A DNA stretch of 32,782 nt from a bacterium (lineage in GTDB: Bacteria; Patescibacteriota; Microgenomatia; CAZETR01; Amesbacteraceae): contig JAUSIY010000012.1 of assembly GCA_030647735.1 (NCBI GenBank), forward strand, positions 1-32,782, in the 5' to 3' direction. The notes beneath the pieces were generated by a model. That model saw only the letters and a program-made list of their open reading frames with translations, searched no databases and was not told the DNA's origin. The position numbers and the translations under genes were made by a program. Shown here one piece after another: positions 1 to 7,657 of the stretch. Positions within the stretch are counted from its first letter, which is position 1. Each line of letters begins with the position of its first letter.

Positions 1-10
1 AGCCGCCCAC

Positions 11-379
11 TTGGCTACTCCCAGAATAGGCACTCAATTTTGGAACCGGATAAGCAGGGAGGGCAGACTCATGGACGAAAGAAGTGACAGAAGAAATATG
101 CGTTATGACCTGGTACATCAACCCACTAGAATGACCAGAGATGAAGCTTTGGCTGAATTCATGCTCTTTCAGGCCCTAGTTTACGAGGGGCGGGAAATTT
201 TCAGCAGAACAGAAAGAAACATAACTGAAATCGGACCCCGCTATGCAGCTGGTCTATGGGCAGTAGATGCAACTTACTGGGCCAGCACTAAAGGATATAT
301 CCACCATCACCCAGACATAGCCGCCCGCGTACTTCCCTCAATTAGAAAAGATTGGCTGAAGTACATCCCCAGAACATAA
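11..379 (+). CDS. hypothetical protein (start uncertain, may begin upstream)
   Basis: I do not recognise this protein. The frame is open to the left edge of the window, so the true start could lie outside. Inside the window the candidates are TTG at 11 and ATG at 71. ATG 71 is preceded by a good purine-rich site (GGAGGG, about 7 nt away), which is unusual in this window and favours it. The product (122 aa from TTG, 102 aa from ATG) is soluble, charged and rich in Arg and Trp, with no signal peptide or membrane segment. It ends with TAA and is followed by 79 nt that hold the next gene's -10 box. Confidence 0.5.
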   Translation: MATPRIGTQFWNRISREGRLMDERSDRRNMRYDLVHQPTRMTRDEALAEFMLFQALVYEGREIFSRTERNITEIGPRYAAGLWAVDATYWASTKGYIHHHPDIAARVLPSIRKDWLKYIPRT

Positions 380-441
380 ATTTGTAAGTGAAGTTGTAAA
401 TTCAATTCCACATGCAGTGAAAATACTCTTTACAACTTGTG

Positions 442-447
442 TATAAT
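442..447 (+). promoter_or_regulatory. -10 box upstream of the 67-aa gene
   Basis: A consensus TATAAT ends 11 nt before the ATG at 459. No convincing -35 lies 17 nt upstream. The predicted start leaves only about 5 nt of leader. Confidence 0.5.
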
Positions 448-458
448 AAATCTTACGC

Positions 459-662
459 ATGTCTTTTTTCGACGCCTTACGCGCCAGATTAGCTGCCTCT
501 CGGCAACCACCTCCTGAGACTGTACCTGAAATTCCATCTCTTCAACCTGAGCCAGAAATTTCCCAGCCCAAAACCACCGTGCTTGACGTCTTGGCCACTC
601 TTCCCCCAGAAGAACAGGCTGTTGTTTTGTCCTTCCTAGCTCTCAGATACAGTCGGAAATAA
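459..662 (+). CDS. small hypothetical protein, 67 aa
   Basis: This is a short protein of unknown function. The N-terminal 15 residues could form an amphipathic helix (MSFFDALRARLAASRQ). A Pro/Glu-rich linker follows (about residues 17-38), then a C-terminal helical segment with acidic and hydrophobic residues (TTVLDVLATLPPEEQAVVLSFLALRY). A TATAAT box 11 nt upstream of the ATG and a TAA stop support it as a real, independently transcribed gene. No Shine-Dalgarno site is visible. The calls rest on promoter placement and composition, not on homology. Confidence 0.5.
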   Translation: MSFFDALRARLAASRQPPPETVPEIPSLQPEPEISQPKTTVLDVLATLPPEEQAVVLSFLALRYSRK

Positions 663-673
663 TTAGCTTTAGT

Positions 674-702
674 TTGACCCATAGTATCTCCCGGCTTAAA
701 AT
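674..702 (+). promoter_or_regulatory. promoter of the C45-like hydrolase gene, predicted leaderless
   Basis: TTGACC (674-679), a 17-bp spacer and TAAAAT (697-702). The ATG at 709 begins 6 nt after the -10 box, which is the expected transcription start. Confidence 0.65.
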
Positions 703-708
703 GGAATC

Positions 709-1752
709 ATGGCAGAGATAATAACGGCACAGGGATCAGCCACTCAGCGCGGAACTGAAATAGGCCGTCAGACTAAGTGGCAGATGATCCAACTGGTAGA
801 CTTATGCCGCGAGTCGCCTCCCGCCCCCTTTACCTGGCCGGAAACCGTTAAGCGCAGTGAACCCTACTACCAACAGACTCAAATCCATTTCCCCCATCTG
901 ATCGCGGAGAATGACGCTGCAGCGACAGCGGCCGGGTTAGATCCCCAGGAGTTATTCACCACCAGTGTTGAAGAACTGTGGGCCACTGCTCCTATGAACC
1001 ATAATTGCACCGACGTGATCGCTTACCCTCCTGCTTCCCACACCAATCAAATATGGGTGGGGCACAATAATGATACTGACCCCAAGGTTGCAGAGTTAAC
1101 TACGGTTGTCGAAAGACACCTGGAAGATGGTCTGGTTATTCTGGGAGTGGGTACGGCCGGGCTGTTTGTCAGTGCCGGAGCCAACTCCCAAGGGATAGTG
1201 CTGACCGGCAACGAGCTCACCCAAACAGATATTCAAGAGGGGGGCATTCCCAGAATTCAACTGGCCATGGCCCTGTTATACGCTCCAAACGTAACTCAGG
1301 CCGTTAGCATTGCTCTGCATCCCCGCCGGGCTTCTTCATATAACAACATTATTTCGTCTGTTCAAGAATCGGTATCGGTAGAGGCCTCAGCCACCGCACA
1401 CCGGTTGATCCGACCGGAGTCCGGCCTGATTATCCACTCGAACCATTATCTGACGCCGGGCATGCAGGCATATGAGGGCAAACCCAATTACACCAGTTCC
1501 CTCACCCGCCACCGCCGGGCCACCCAGCTGGCAACCCAACTTCATCCGCTGGACCGGGAAAACATGATCAGCATCCTGGCTGATCACGGCGAAGATAATT
1601 TACCCAGCGAAAACAGTATTTGCCGCCACGGGGAATCTCAAACCCAGTTTTCCTTTCTGGCTAACTTAACTACCGGAGTGATTGAACTGGCTGTAGGCAA
1701 CCCCTGTCAAAACCGATTTGAAGCCATCTGGCAAATCAGTAGCCACTCTTAA
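709..1752 (+). CDS. peptidase C45 / acyltransferase-like Ntn-hydrolase
   Basis: The 347-aa product resembles the C45 family (isopenicillin N acyltransferase-like, Ntn-hydrolase fold), whose members mature by self-cleavage before a nucleophilic Cys and hydrolyse or transfer acyl-amide groups. The candidate nucleophile is Cys100 in MNHNCTDVIAY, followed by the family-like WVGHNNDTDP, GLFVSAGANSQGIVLTGNEL, SSYNNIISS and IIHSNHYL segments. The residue before the Cys is Asn, whereas the fungal acyltransferase has Gly, so self-processing is not assured. There is no signal peptide. The gene is convergent with the ATL gene, and their 3' ends overlap by 17 bp. Its substrate is unknown. Confidence 0.7.
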   Translation: MAEIITAQGSATQRGTEIGRQTKWQMIQLVDLCRESPPAPFTWPETVKRSEPYYQQTQIHFPHLIAENDAAATAAGLDPQELFTTSVEELWATAPMNHNCTDVIAYPPASHTNQIWVGHNNDTDPKVAELTTVVERHLEDGLVILGVGTAGLFVSAGANSQGIVLTGNELTQTDIQEGGIPRIQLAMALLYAPNVTQAVSIALHPRRASSYNNIISSVQESVSVEASATAHRLIRPESGLIIHSNHYLTPGMQAYEGKPNYTSSLTRHRRATQLATQLHPLDRENMISILADHGEDNLPSENSICRHGESQTQFSFLANLTTGVIELAVGNPCQNRFEAIWQISSHS

Positions 1753-2119
1753 ATTTGGCCCAGATCATTTGCCGATACTGGGAAGGTAAACCCCACTTTC
1801 TTAATTGTTCCTGACTGGCCACGAATCTGTACTTAGTTATATCCAAACTTAAATCAGGCTTGACCTGAACTTTCTCTTTAAGGAGCCGTTGCCTTTGGGA
1901 CTGAGCATCATATTGCCAGTTACCTTTTATAGACACTCGACCCGAATTATTAATTACCCGCCACCAGGGCAGATCCACTTTGGCTTGACGGAGTGTCCAA
2001 CCTACCTGTCGGGCAGCCCGGGGTAGGCCAACGTAAGCCGCTACTTGGCTATAGCTGACTACTTGCCCCTTGGGGATCTGCCGCACAATATAAACTACTT
2101 GTTGACTGAATTTAGTCAT
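1736..2119 (-). CDS. alkyltransferase-like (ATL) protein, MGMT-type DNA-binding domain
   Basis: The 127-aa product has the helix-turn-helix DNA-binding domain of O6-alkylguanine DNA alkyltransferases (residues about 1-95: IPKGQVVSYSQVAAYVGLPRAARQVG, then PWWRVINNSGRVS). In MGMT the active site reads PCHRV. Here it is PWWRV (residues 51-55), so the alkyl-accepting Cys is replaced by Trp52. That is the hallmark of ATL proteins, which bind O6-alkylguanine lesions and flag them for nucleotide excision repair. The start ATG overlaps the TGA of the upstream glycosyltransferase (ATGA), so the two are probably translationally coupled. The 3' end overlaps the convergent C45-like gene. Confidence 0.85.
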   Translation of the reverse strand: MTKFSQQVVYIVRQIPKGQVVSYSQVAAYVGLPRAARQVGWTLRQAKVDLPWWRVINNSGRVSIKGNWQYDAQSQRQRLLKEKVQVKPDLSLDITKYRFVASQEQLRKWGLPSQYRQMIWAKFKSGY

Positions 2120-3417
2120 GCTAACAATTTAGTGAGGATTTTACCTGTTTGCTGGTAAGAAAAATTATCAGCCCCGATGTTAAAGTTGTGCTCTACCATC
2201 TGCTGGCGCTTTTGGCTATTGGCAAGAATAGCCACTACTTCTTCTGCTGCTCTGGCTATTACTTCCGGCTTGACCTTGGCCAACCCCGTTTGGCTATCGA
2301 AGCTTAACTCGTCACCCAAACTGACGACCTCAAAACCCAACGGCTTGATGTCAGTTTTAAATACCGGATATTCAAAAACCACAATTGGTTTTTTGGCATG
2401 AATGGCCTCCAGGAACTGGTTGCCGAACCCCTCCGCTTGGCTGGGGTAACTAATTATATCGGCATAGGGATATATACCCATTAAGGTACAAGCAGGCATA
2501 TCTGAGACGGGATGACTGGATACCTCATTTAGATGCACCACGGTGATGTCTAAAGCCCGGGCGTAATCTTGTAACAGTTTCAGGTATCCTTCGTCCCGCT
2601 TTTCGGCATAGCCCGCCATAACCAGAACCACCCGTTGCTTTCCCAGTTGGGTTGCCTTTTCTTTCAACTGGCTAACTAAATCTATGGCCAGCTCAATATT
2701 TTTACGCCGGACTATCCGGGTCGCCTGTAAGACAATCAGGTCGTCTGGAGCCAGACCTGATCTGGCCAACAGAGCCCGGCAGTCCCCATTGCTATCTACA
2801 GCTGGCTGGCTAAAGTCCATAGTGTCATATAGCAAAGTGGCCTTAATTCCTTTTCTGGTGATCAATTCTTTCTGGGCTAGTGTATTAATACAAGCATGCT
2901 TTAACCATGGACCGGTGGGGGGAAAGTACTTCTCCAGTTGCTCTTCGACCAGTGGAGATGACGGTCGGCGGTAGCGGGGATTTTCCCAGTAAAAATCATG
3001 GTGGATTGCTACAGTAGAAATCCCAGATATGGCCAAGGTTTGAAATAGTGCTCCGGCAGCTGCTAAGTTTTCTCCTACTGAAAATATGTTGCTCACTATA
3101 ATCCTATCCGGTAGGACTTTATTTATTAATTGGGTAAACTGATTGTTCAGTTTTTGTTGATTGGCTAAAAACGTGACTGCCCAGCTTTCTGAGGTCATAT
3201 TTTTAAATCCTCCAAAAGCCTCATTGTCTAATTCAAAAACTGGCGGATTAAGTTGAGCTTCTAAGCCGTCTACTACATAGTCTGCCCCCACATTAACCGG
3301 GCCGGAAGCTAACACTACTTCATGCTTTTGCTTGCTAAGAATTTCTTTCCACGCTGAAATTTCTATACTTACCCCGTCCGTCCTGCCAACCCGATAATGA
3401 ATAATCAGTACTTTCAC
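2116..3417 (-). CDS. GT-B fold glycosyltransferase (GT4-like)
   Basis: The 433-aa protein has the two-domain GT-B layout. The N-terminal Rossmann half starts MKVLIIHYRVGRTDGVSIEISAW and includes a HHDFYWENPRYRR segment. The C-terminal nucleotide-sugar half includes LQATRIVRRKNIELAI and YPYADIISYPSQAEGFGNQFLEAI, the glutamate-bearing GT4 signature. It probably transfers a sugar from an NDP-sugar to an envelope or soluble acceptor in the cytoplasm; the acceptor cannot be told. The start is GTG. The TGA stop overlaps the ATG of the ATL gene. A GC-rich hairpin (3422-3437) lies just upstream of the start. Confidence 0.85.
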   Translation of the reverse strand: MKVLIIHYRVGRTDGVSIEISAWKEILSKQKHEVVLASGPVNVGADYVVDGLEAQLNPPVFELDNEAFGGFKNMTSESWAVTFLANQQKLNNQFTQLINKVLPDRIIVSNIFSVGENLAAAGALFQTLAISGISTVAIHHDFYWENPRYRRPSSPLVEEQLEKYFPPTGPWLKHACINTLAQKELITRKGIKATLLYDTMDFSQPAVDSNGDCRALLARSGLAPDDLIVLQATRIVRRKNIELAIDLVSQLKEKATQLGKQRVVLVMAGYAEKRDEGYLKLLQDYARALDITVVHLNEVSSHPVSDMPACTLMGIYPYADIISYPSQAEGFGNQFLEAIHAKKPIVVFEYPVFKTDIKPLGFEVVSLGDELSFDSQTGLAKVKPEVIARAAEEVVAILANSQKRQQMVEHNFNIGADNFSYQQTGKILTKLLA

Positions 3418-3421
3418 TTGC

Positions 3422-3437
3422 GGGCCGAGTCCGGCCC
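3422..3437. repeat. GC-rich inverted repeat next to the GT4 start codon
   Basis: GGGCCG (3422-3427), loop AGTC, CGGCCC (3432-3437). It sits 5 bp upstream of the GTG start of the minus-strand glycosyltransferase and would fold in its leader RNA. No U-run follows on either strand, so it is not a standard terminator. Confidence 0.55.
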
Positions 3438-3477
3438 TCTTCCTTTGTCACACAAAATTAACTTAGTTGTCAACATG

Positions 3478-3486
3478 TGCTAGACT
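3478..3486 (+). promoter_or_regulatory. extended -10 promoter of the membrane protein and sugar dehydrogenase pair
   Basis: TGC directly followed by TAGACT (3481-3486) forms an extended -10. The ATG at 3493 begins 6 nt later, predicting a leaderless message. Confidence 0.5.
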
Positions 3487-3492
3487 CAATTG

Positions 3493-3790
3493 ATGGTGCT
3501 GATTTCTTTTGTTCAGGCATTGGGGCTGACTGTTTATGTTAGTCTGGTAGCAGTTCTTATTTGGCAGGGAAATAATTGGTTCGGCCAGCTAGATACCCTC
3601 CTCGGGCCGATGTTATTTTTGTCTCTGTTTGTCTTTTCAGCCGCTGTCTGTGGCCTCATTTTTGGGGGTTACCCTTTTTGGCTGGTGTGGGAGAAAAAAC
3701 AAACTAAAAAAGCTGCGCTTGGTGCTGTACACCATCGGCTGGCTATTAGGTTTGATGCTAATTTTGCTGGGATATATTGCCTTTAGATAA
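3493..3790 (+). pseudogene. small integral membrane protein gene with a +1 frameshift in an A-run
   Basis: From ATG 3493 the frame encodes two hydrophobic segments (ISFVQALGLTVYVSLVAVLIW and MLFLSLFVFSAAVCGLIF) and a basic loop (VWEKKQTKK). It then loses membrane character. In the +1 frame, joined at either A6 run (3694-3699 or 3706-3711), the protein continues KLRLVLYTIGWLLGLMLILLGYIAFR: a third transmembrane helix and a TAA at 3788-3790 that overlaps the ATG of the next gene (TAATG). This coupling and the restored helix show that the 98-aa +1 product is the intended one. The break may be an indel error, a real mutation, phase variation or programmed slippage. The function is unknown. Confidence 0.75.
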
Positions 3791-4836
3791 TGCTAGATAA
3801 ACTCGTCGCCGCTCTGATTGCCCTGTTCACCTCTGTCCTATCTCTAATTTCTCCTACCTCTCTAGTCCCCCGCTCAGTCAGTTTACCTACACCCAGCGGT
3901 GAGAATCCAGCAGCAGTGGTCGTAGCTTCCAACCTGGAAATCCCCTGGGCTATTGCCTTTTTACCTAACCGGAATGCACTATTTACCGAACGGCCCGGGA
4001 GATTGAATCTGCTCACTCCTGCCGGGCAGGTGAAACTGATTACTCAGATCACAGATGTTAAACCTGTTGGCGAAGGAGGCTTATTGGGATTGGCTATTGA
4101 TCCGCATTTTGCTACTAATCAATTTGTATATCTCTACTTTACTTACCAGACCTCAGGCGAGAACACCTTCAACCGAGTCGTTAGATACGTATTTGATGGA
4201 TCTCAACTCAGTCAGAGTCAAATTATCATTGACAGCATTCCGGGAAATCTCAACCATAATGGTGGCCGGTTGAAATTCGGGCCCGACGGCAAGTTGTATA
4301 TCACGACAGGTGATGCCCAAAATCCTTCTCTAGCTCAGAATCAATCTTCTTTAGCCGGAAAGATCCTTACCTGGGATGGCCAACGGGCAGAAGTGTATTC
4401 TTTGGGGCATCGTAACCCCCAAGGACTGGCCTGGGATGAAGCCGGGCAATTGTGGGAAGTGGAACACGGCCCCACCGCTCACGACGAGATCAACAAAATT
4501 ATTCGGGGGGCAAATTACGGTTGGCCGACAATTGTGGGAACTCAAACCAGATTAGGCATGACCGGTCCGGTGTTGCAAAGTGGCGATGCTACTTGGGCCC
4601 CTTCGGGCATGAGTTACTCAAATGGAGCTCTCTACTTTGCCGGATTGCGTGGCCAAACTCTGTATAAATTTGATCTGGCTTCCTCGCATCTGGAGGAAAA
4701 ATTCTCCGGTGCATATGGCCGGCTGCGGGACGTGGTCATTGGTCCTGATAACTATATATACTTGTTGACCTCTAACCGGGATGGCCGGGGCGTTGTCCGC
4801 CTAAACGATGACTTGATTGTCAAAGTCAGACTCTAA
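3790..4836 (+). CDS. PQQ-type glucose/sorbosone dehydrogenase-like beta-propeller, exported
   Basis: The 348-aa protein matches the soluble sugar dehydrogenase (GSDH) family. It has an N-terminal hydrophobic signal segment (residues about 5-22), then NLEIPWAIAFLPN, GEGGLLGLAIDPHF, NHNGGRLKFGPDGKLYITTGDA, LGHRNPQGLAWD and HGPTAHDEINKI..GANYGWP, all typical propeller blade motifs with the conserved His and Arg residues that contact PQQ and substrate. It is likely anchored or secreted outside the membrane and oxidises sugars or has a related role. No PQQ synthesis genes are in the window, so the cofactor would have to be scavenged, or the fold reused. The start overlaps the stop of the frameshifted membrane protein gene. 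The 3' end overlaps the next convergent gene by 4 bp. Confidence 0.85.
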   Translation: MLDKLVAALIALFTSVLSLISPTSLVPRSVSLPTPSGENPAAVVVASNLEIPWAIAFLPNRNALFTERPGRLNLLTPAGQVKLITQITDVKPVGEGGLLGLAIDPHFATNQFVYLYFTYQTSGENTFNRVVRYVFDGSQLSQSQIIIDSIPGNLNHNGGRLKFGPDGKLYITTGDAQNPSLAQNQSSLAGKILTWDGQRAEVYSLGHRNPQGLAWDEAGQLWEVEHGPTAHDEINKIIRGANYGWPTIVGTQTRLGMTGPVLQSGDATWAPSGMSYSNGALYFAGLRGQTLYKFDLASSHLEEKFSGAYGRLRDVVIGPDNYIYLLTSNRDGRGVVRLNDDLIVKVRL

Positions 4837-5603
4837 GCAAACCCGCTGGGAACCAGACCGCCATGTTTGGCTATAGTTGCCTCTAGCTTCCGTTGATTTA
4901 CTCCTTTGGGACCGACCAAAACCCCACCCATGTACCACCACTCTTCCCCAGGATAAATCAGCGTCTCAGACTGACTCATTTTCTCTCCCGTATAATCTTG
5001 GGCTATCCGGCGGTACCCCCGATCAGTCGCTGTCCAGACACCGAACGACTTGCCGTCGGTACGCATATCCGAATCAAGAAGCAGCCCCCGCCCCAGCTCA
5101 TCTGCCCCACCTATTAAATTCCAATGACCCCCCCCGGTCTGAGCTGAATCAGGTAATTCATCCAGATTCTGTTCCCACACACTGGCTTGAAATAAATATC
5201 CCTGTTTAAGATATGGCATCAGATCAGCCGCTGAATTAACTAGTCCGACTACAGCTGAGGCAATTCCAAAGCCAGCATAAATTTCCGGAATGATACCTTC
5301 GCCTGCCGCATCTTTTATTTCTCCTCCACAGGCCAAGTACTGGTTGACGACATCCATCATGCACCCAGCCTCGGTTCCTCTTTGCAATCCAAGAGCGTTA
5401 TAAACGCCGAACAATCCACACGCCCACCCCCGAACCAAGTAGCTCTCTTCATCAGTGAGGAGTAAATCAGGGTGTAAATCGTAATATGCTATTCCGTTAA
5501 AACGACCCGATCCCGCCCAATATTCGTCAGAGCGTAATCGAAACCTACTTACAGACACCGGCTCATCTACTACCCCTATTAAAGGAGCTTCCAGATCTGC
5601 CAT
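4833..5603 (-). CDS. papain-like cysteine peptidase, C39-like
   Basis: The 256-aa protein has a Cys-His-Asp layout of the C39-like papain fold. The candidate nucleophile is Cys62 in RGWACGLFGVYNAL, the His is His160 in GGGHWNLIGGA, and the acid is Asp177 or Asp179 in LLLDSDM. No signal peptide is visible, so it may act in the cytoplasm or leave by an unrecognised route. The substrate is unknown. I chose ATG 5603 rather than the in-frame TTG at 5612, because a TATGAT -10 box (5617-5612) covers that TTG and lies 8 nt upstream of the ATG. It is divergent from the Pro/Ser-rich protein gene, and the two promoters share a 60-bp gap. Confidence 0.65.
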   Translation of the reverse strand: MADLEAPLIGVVDEPVSVSRFRLRSDEYWAGSGRFNGIAYYDLHPDLLLTDEESYLVRGWACGLFGVYNALGLQRGTEAGCMMDVVNQYLACGGEIKDAAGEGIIPEIYAGFGIASAVVGLVNSAADLMPYLKQGYLFQASVWEQNLDELPDSAQTGGGHWNLIGGADELGRGLLLDSDMRTDGKSFGVWTATDRGYRRIAQDYTGEKMSQSETLIYPGEEWWYMGGVLVGPKGVNQRKLEATIAKHGGLVPSGFA

Positions 5604-5611
5604 TAGGCACA

Positions 5612-5617
5612 ATCATA
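5612..5617 (-). promoter_or_regulatory. -10 box of the C39-like peptidase gene
   Basis: On the minus strand this reads TATGAT, 8 nt before ATG 5603. The -35 is weak. The spacing predicts a leader of about one or two nucleotides. Confidence 0.45.
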
Positions 5618-5627
5618 TCACTCACCC

Positions 5628-5656
5628 TTGACAAGAGTTGCAAACATTAATAATAT
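5628..5656 (+). promoter_or_regulatory. strong promoter of the Pro/Ser-rich membrane protein, predicted near-leaderless
   Basis: Consensus TTGACA (5628-5633), an exact 17-bp spacer and TAATAT (5651-5656). The ATG at 5666 is 9 nt after the -10 box, so the transcript starts at or within 2-3 nt of the start codon. Confidence 0.75.
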
Positions 5657-5665
5657 CCGTGCCAA

Positions 5666-6343
5666 ATGGCTGAAGAAGAATTTTCCTCCTCACCTAGCCC
5701 CATCATTCCTTCGGAAGTGACCAAATCTGCCCGTAAACCTATTGACCCGACCGTATGGATTATCTTGGGAGCAATTATCCTGGCAATTCTAGGAGGGCTA
5801 GCTTTTTGGTTTGGTTCCCGCGACCAATCAGCGGTTCCTAGTTTGCCTACTCCCACCCCATCTCTAACCGTCCTGGTGTCTCCAGAACCCAGCCCCAGCC
5901 CTTCGGTCTCACCATCGCCTTCTCCCAAAGTCAGCCCTAAACCCACTCCCAAGCCCAGCCCTTCCCCAGTAGCTTCTCCATCGCCATCTCCATTACCATC
6001 GACTAGCCCTACACCCACGCCTACTCCAGCCGCTGTCTCAGTTTCTCCCCCTACCGTTACACCGCCATCTAGTAATTCGTGTACCCAAACCTTTACATTT
6101 CAGGCTAGTATCACAGTTAATGCTGCAATGACCATAACCTATAAATGGGAAAGAAGCGACCCGTCTTCATCAGATCCAATTTCTTTAACCTTCGCTGGCC
6201 CCGGTACCCAAAATGTATCTACCACTTGGCAAAGTGGCCCACTAGCGTCTGGCGCCAGCAATAACGGTTGGGAGCGAGTGCACGTGCTGACTCCCAGCGA
6301 TGTTACCTCTAGTCAGGCTAACTTCACTCAGACTTGTCCTTAG
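5666..6343 (+). CDS. membrane-anchored protein with Pro/Ser-rich stalk and Ig-like head
   Basis: The 225-aa protein has a short cytoplasmic tail (1-27), one transmembrane helix (about 29-50, WIILGAIILAILGGLAFWF), and a low-complexity stalk of alternating Pro, Ser and Thr (about 58-138). A C-terminal beta-rich domain follows (about 139-225), bounded by Cys in SNSCTQTFTF and FTQTCP, which could form a disulfide. This domain looks immunoglobulin-like (ITYKWERSD). The layout fits a surface-displayed domain held away from the membrane. The ligand is unknown. A clear promoter precedes it and an intrinsic terminator follows. Confidence 0.75.
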   Translation: MAEEEFSSSPSPIIPSEVTKSARKPIDPTVWIILGAIILAILGGLAFWFGSRDQSAVPSLPTPTPSLTVLVSPEPSPSPSVSPSPSPKVSPKPTPKPSPSPVASPSPSPLPSTSPTPTPTPAAVSVSPPTVTPPSSNSCTQTFTFQASITVNAAMTITYKWERSDPSSSDPISLTFAGPGTQNVSTTWQSGPLASGASNNGWERVHVLTPSDVTSSQANFTQTCP

Positions 6344-6371
6344 TTCAAACAACTGTTATAATACTTGACAG

Positions 6372-6393
6372 TGATCCGCAAGGATCATTTTTT
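6372..6393 (+). terminator. intrinsic terminator between the Ig-like protein gene and secE
   Basis: Stem TGATCC/GGATCA (6372-6377 and 6382-6387), GNRA-type loop GCAA and six Ts. It is 28 nt after the TAG stop of the upstream gene and ends before the secE promoter. Confidence 0.8.
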
Positions 6394-6400
6394 GTGCGAG

Positions 6401-6409
6401 TGCTATACT
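6401..6409 (+). promoter_or_regulatory. extended -10 promoter of secE-nusG
   Basis: TGC directly before TATACT (6404-6409), 8 nt upstream of the secE ATG. A leaderless or 1-2 nt leader message is predicted. Confidence 0.6.
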
Positions 6410-6417
6410 AAAAACCT

Positions 6418-6597
6418 ATGCAGCCGATTTCTTTTTTGCGCGACACCTGGGCAGAGCTGAAGCTAGTGCGCTGGCCGAACCGGGCCACCACTATCAAGCT
6501 CACCGTGATAGTTATCGCTATCTCAGTTCTGGTGGGAGCCTATGTCGGCGGTTTAGATTATCTATTTACCAGTATTCTTAAACTCGTAGTCAAATAA
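6418..6597 (+). CDS. secE: preprotein translocase subunit SecE
   Basis: This 59-aa protein reads MQPISFLRDTWAELKLVRWP, the conserved amphipathic helix of SecE with the TWAELKxVxWP signature, followed by one transmembrane helix (about residues 28-52, LTVIVIAISVLVGAYVGGLDYLF). SecE clamps SecY in the Sec translocon. The size is that of the minimal one-helix form. It lies 3 nt upstream of nusG, the near-universal bacterial order, which confirms the call. The usual rpmG and tRNA-Trp neighbours are absent. Confidence 0.95.
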   Translation: MQPISFLRDTWAELKLVRWPNRATTIKLTVIVIAISVLVGAYVGGLDYLFTSILKLVVK

Positions 6598-6600
6598 TAT

Positions 6601-7215
6601 ATGGACGAACAGCAATCAGTTACCGAGCGTGGTTTGGGTTCCAAGGTTATTGCCGGCCACATCATTATTAATGATGACGCCGACAAAGCCAGCCTATCCC
6701 GCTGGTATGTAGTGCACACTTACTCTGGCCACGAAGCCCGGGTAGCTGAAACCCTGCGCCAAAGGGTCACCACTCTCGGTCAAACCGACAAAGTCTTCGA
6801 GCTATTAATCCCCACCCAAGACAAGATTCAAATCAAGCATGGCAAGAAATCCACCATCCGGGAAAAAATGTTCCCTGGCTATCTACTGGTAAAGATGATC
6901 GTGGACGATAATTCCTGGTTAGTAGTCCGCACTACTGCCGGCATTACCGGCTTTGTAGGTACGGGTAACAAGCCTACTCCTTTAACTGATTCTGAAGTTG
7001 AGGCTATCAAGCAGTTTATCCAAATGGGGGCTCCTAAATATAAAGCCGACTTCTCCCCAGGCGAAGCCGTCAAAATTACCGACGGTCCCTTTGCGGATTT
7101 CTTAGGCTCTGTTGAATCTATTGATGAAGAGCAAGGAAAACTTAAGGTGCTGGTCTCCATCTTTGGCCGGGAAACTCCGGTTGAGTTAGACTTATTACAG
7201 GTTAAAAAGATATAA
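6601..7215 (+). CDS. nusG: transcription termination/antitermination protein NusG
   Basis: The 204-aa protein has a 30-residue N-terminal extension, then the NGN domain (WYVVHTYSGHEARVAETLRQR; EKMFPGYLLVKM; WLVVRTTAGITGFVGTG) and a C-terminal KOW domain (GEAVKITDGPFADFLGSVESIDEEQGKLKVLVSIFGRETPVELDLLQVKKI). It binds RNA polymerase and links it to Rho or ribosomes. It follows secE with only TAT between stop and start and shows no Shine-Dalgarno site, so coupling by reinitiation is likely. It heads the rplK-rplA run. Confidence 0.97.
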   Translation: MDEQQSVTERGLGSKVIAGHIIINDDADKASLSRWYVVHTYSGHEARVAETLRQRVTTLGQTDKVFELLIPTQDKIQIKHGKKSTIREKMFPGYLLVKMIVDDNSWLVVRTTAGITGFVGTGNKPTPLTDSEVEAIKQFIQMGAPKYKADFSPGEAVKITDGPFADFLGSVESIDEEQGKLKVLVSIFGRETPVELDLLQVKKI

Positions 7216-7226
7216 TCTAAGGCCTT

Positions 7227-7652
7227 ATGGCATCGAAAAAGATAAAAATAGTACTCAAACTAAATCTTCCCGCTGGAGAGGCTACTCCTGCTCCCCCCGT
7301 GGGTCCAGCACTAGGCCAACACGGAATTCCCATCATGGATTTCGTCAAAGCTTACAACGATGCCACCAAAGATCAGAAGGGGAACATTATTCCGGCAGTA
7401 ATTACGGTGTATGAGGACCGCTCATTTACTTTCATTACCAAGTTGCCTCCCGTCTCTGCCATGATTAAAAAGGCCTTGGGTCTCAAAACTGCTTCTGCTA
7501 AACCCGGCAAAGAAGTGGCCGGAACTATGAGCCCCGAACAGGTCAAACAGATTGCCCAAGAGAAAATGAAAGACTTAAATACTGATTCCCTAGACGCCGC
7601 TATTAGATCCGTCTCCGGCACCGCCCGGTCAATGGGGATTAAAGTTTCCTAA
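7227..7652 (+). CDS. rplK: 50S ribosomal protein L11
   Basis: The 141-aa protein has the complete L11 signature: KIVLKLNLPAGEATPAPPVGPALGQHGI at the N-terminus (the thiostrepton-region domain) and a C-terminal rRNA-binding domain ending SLDAAIRSVSGTARSMGIKV. It forms the GTPase-associated centre base with 23S rRNA. Length is normal. It starts 11 nt after nusG; AAGG lies just upstream of the ATG. Downstream rplA begins 5 nt after its stop. Confidence 0.98.
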   Translation: MASKKIKIVLKLNLPAGEATPAPPVGPALGQHGIPIMDFVKAYNDATKDQKGNIIPAVITVYEDRSFTFITKLPPVSAMIKKALGLKTASAKPGKEVAGTMSPEQVKQIAQEKMKDLNTDSLDAAIRSVSGTARSMGIKVS

Positions 7653-7657
7653 CTTAT

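Noticed and set aside
3422-3437. Hairpin as intrinsic terminator
   Set aside because: No T-run on either side, and it lies in the leader of the glycosyltransferase gene.
3703-3722. Programmed -1 frameshift at the A6 run
   Set aside because: The -1 frame soon hits a TAG and gives no membrane helix; only +1 (or -2) restores a helix and the coupled stop.
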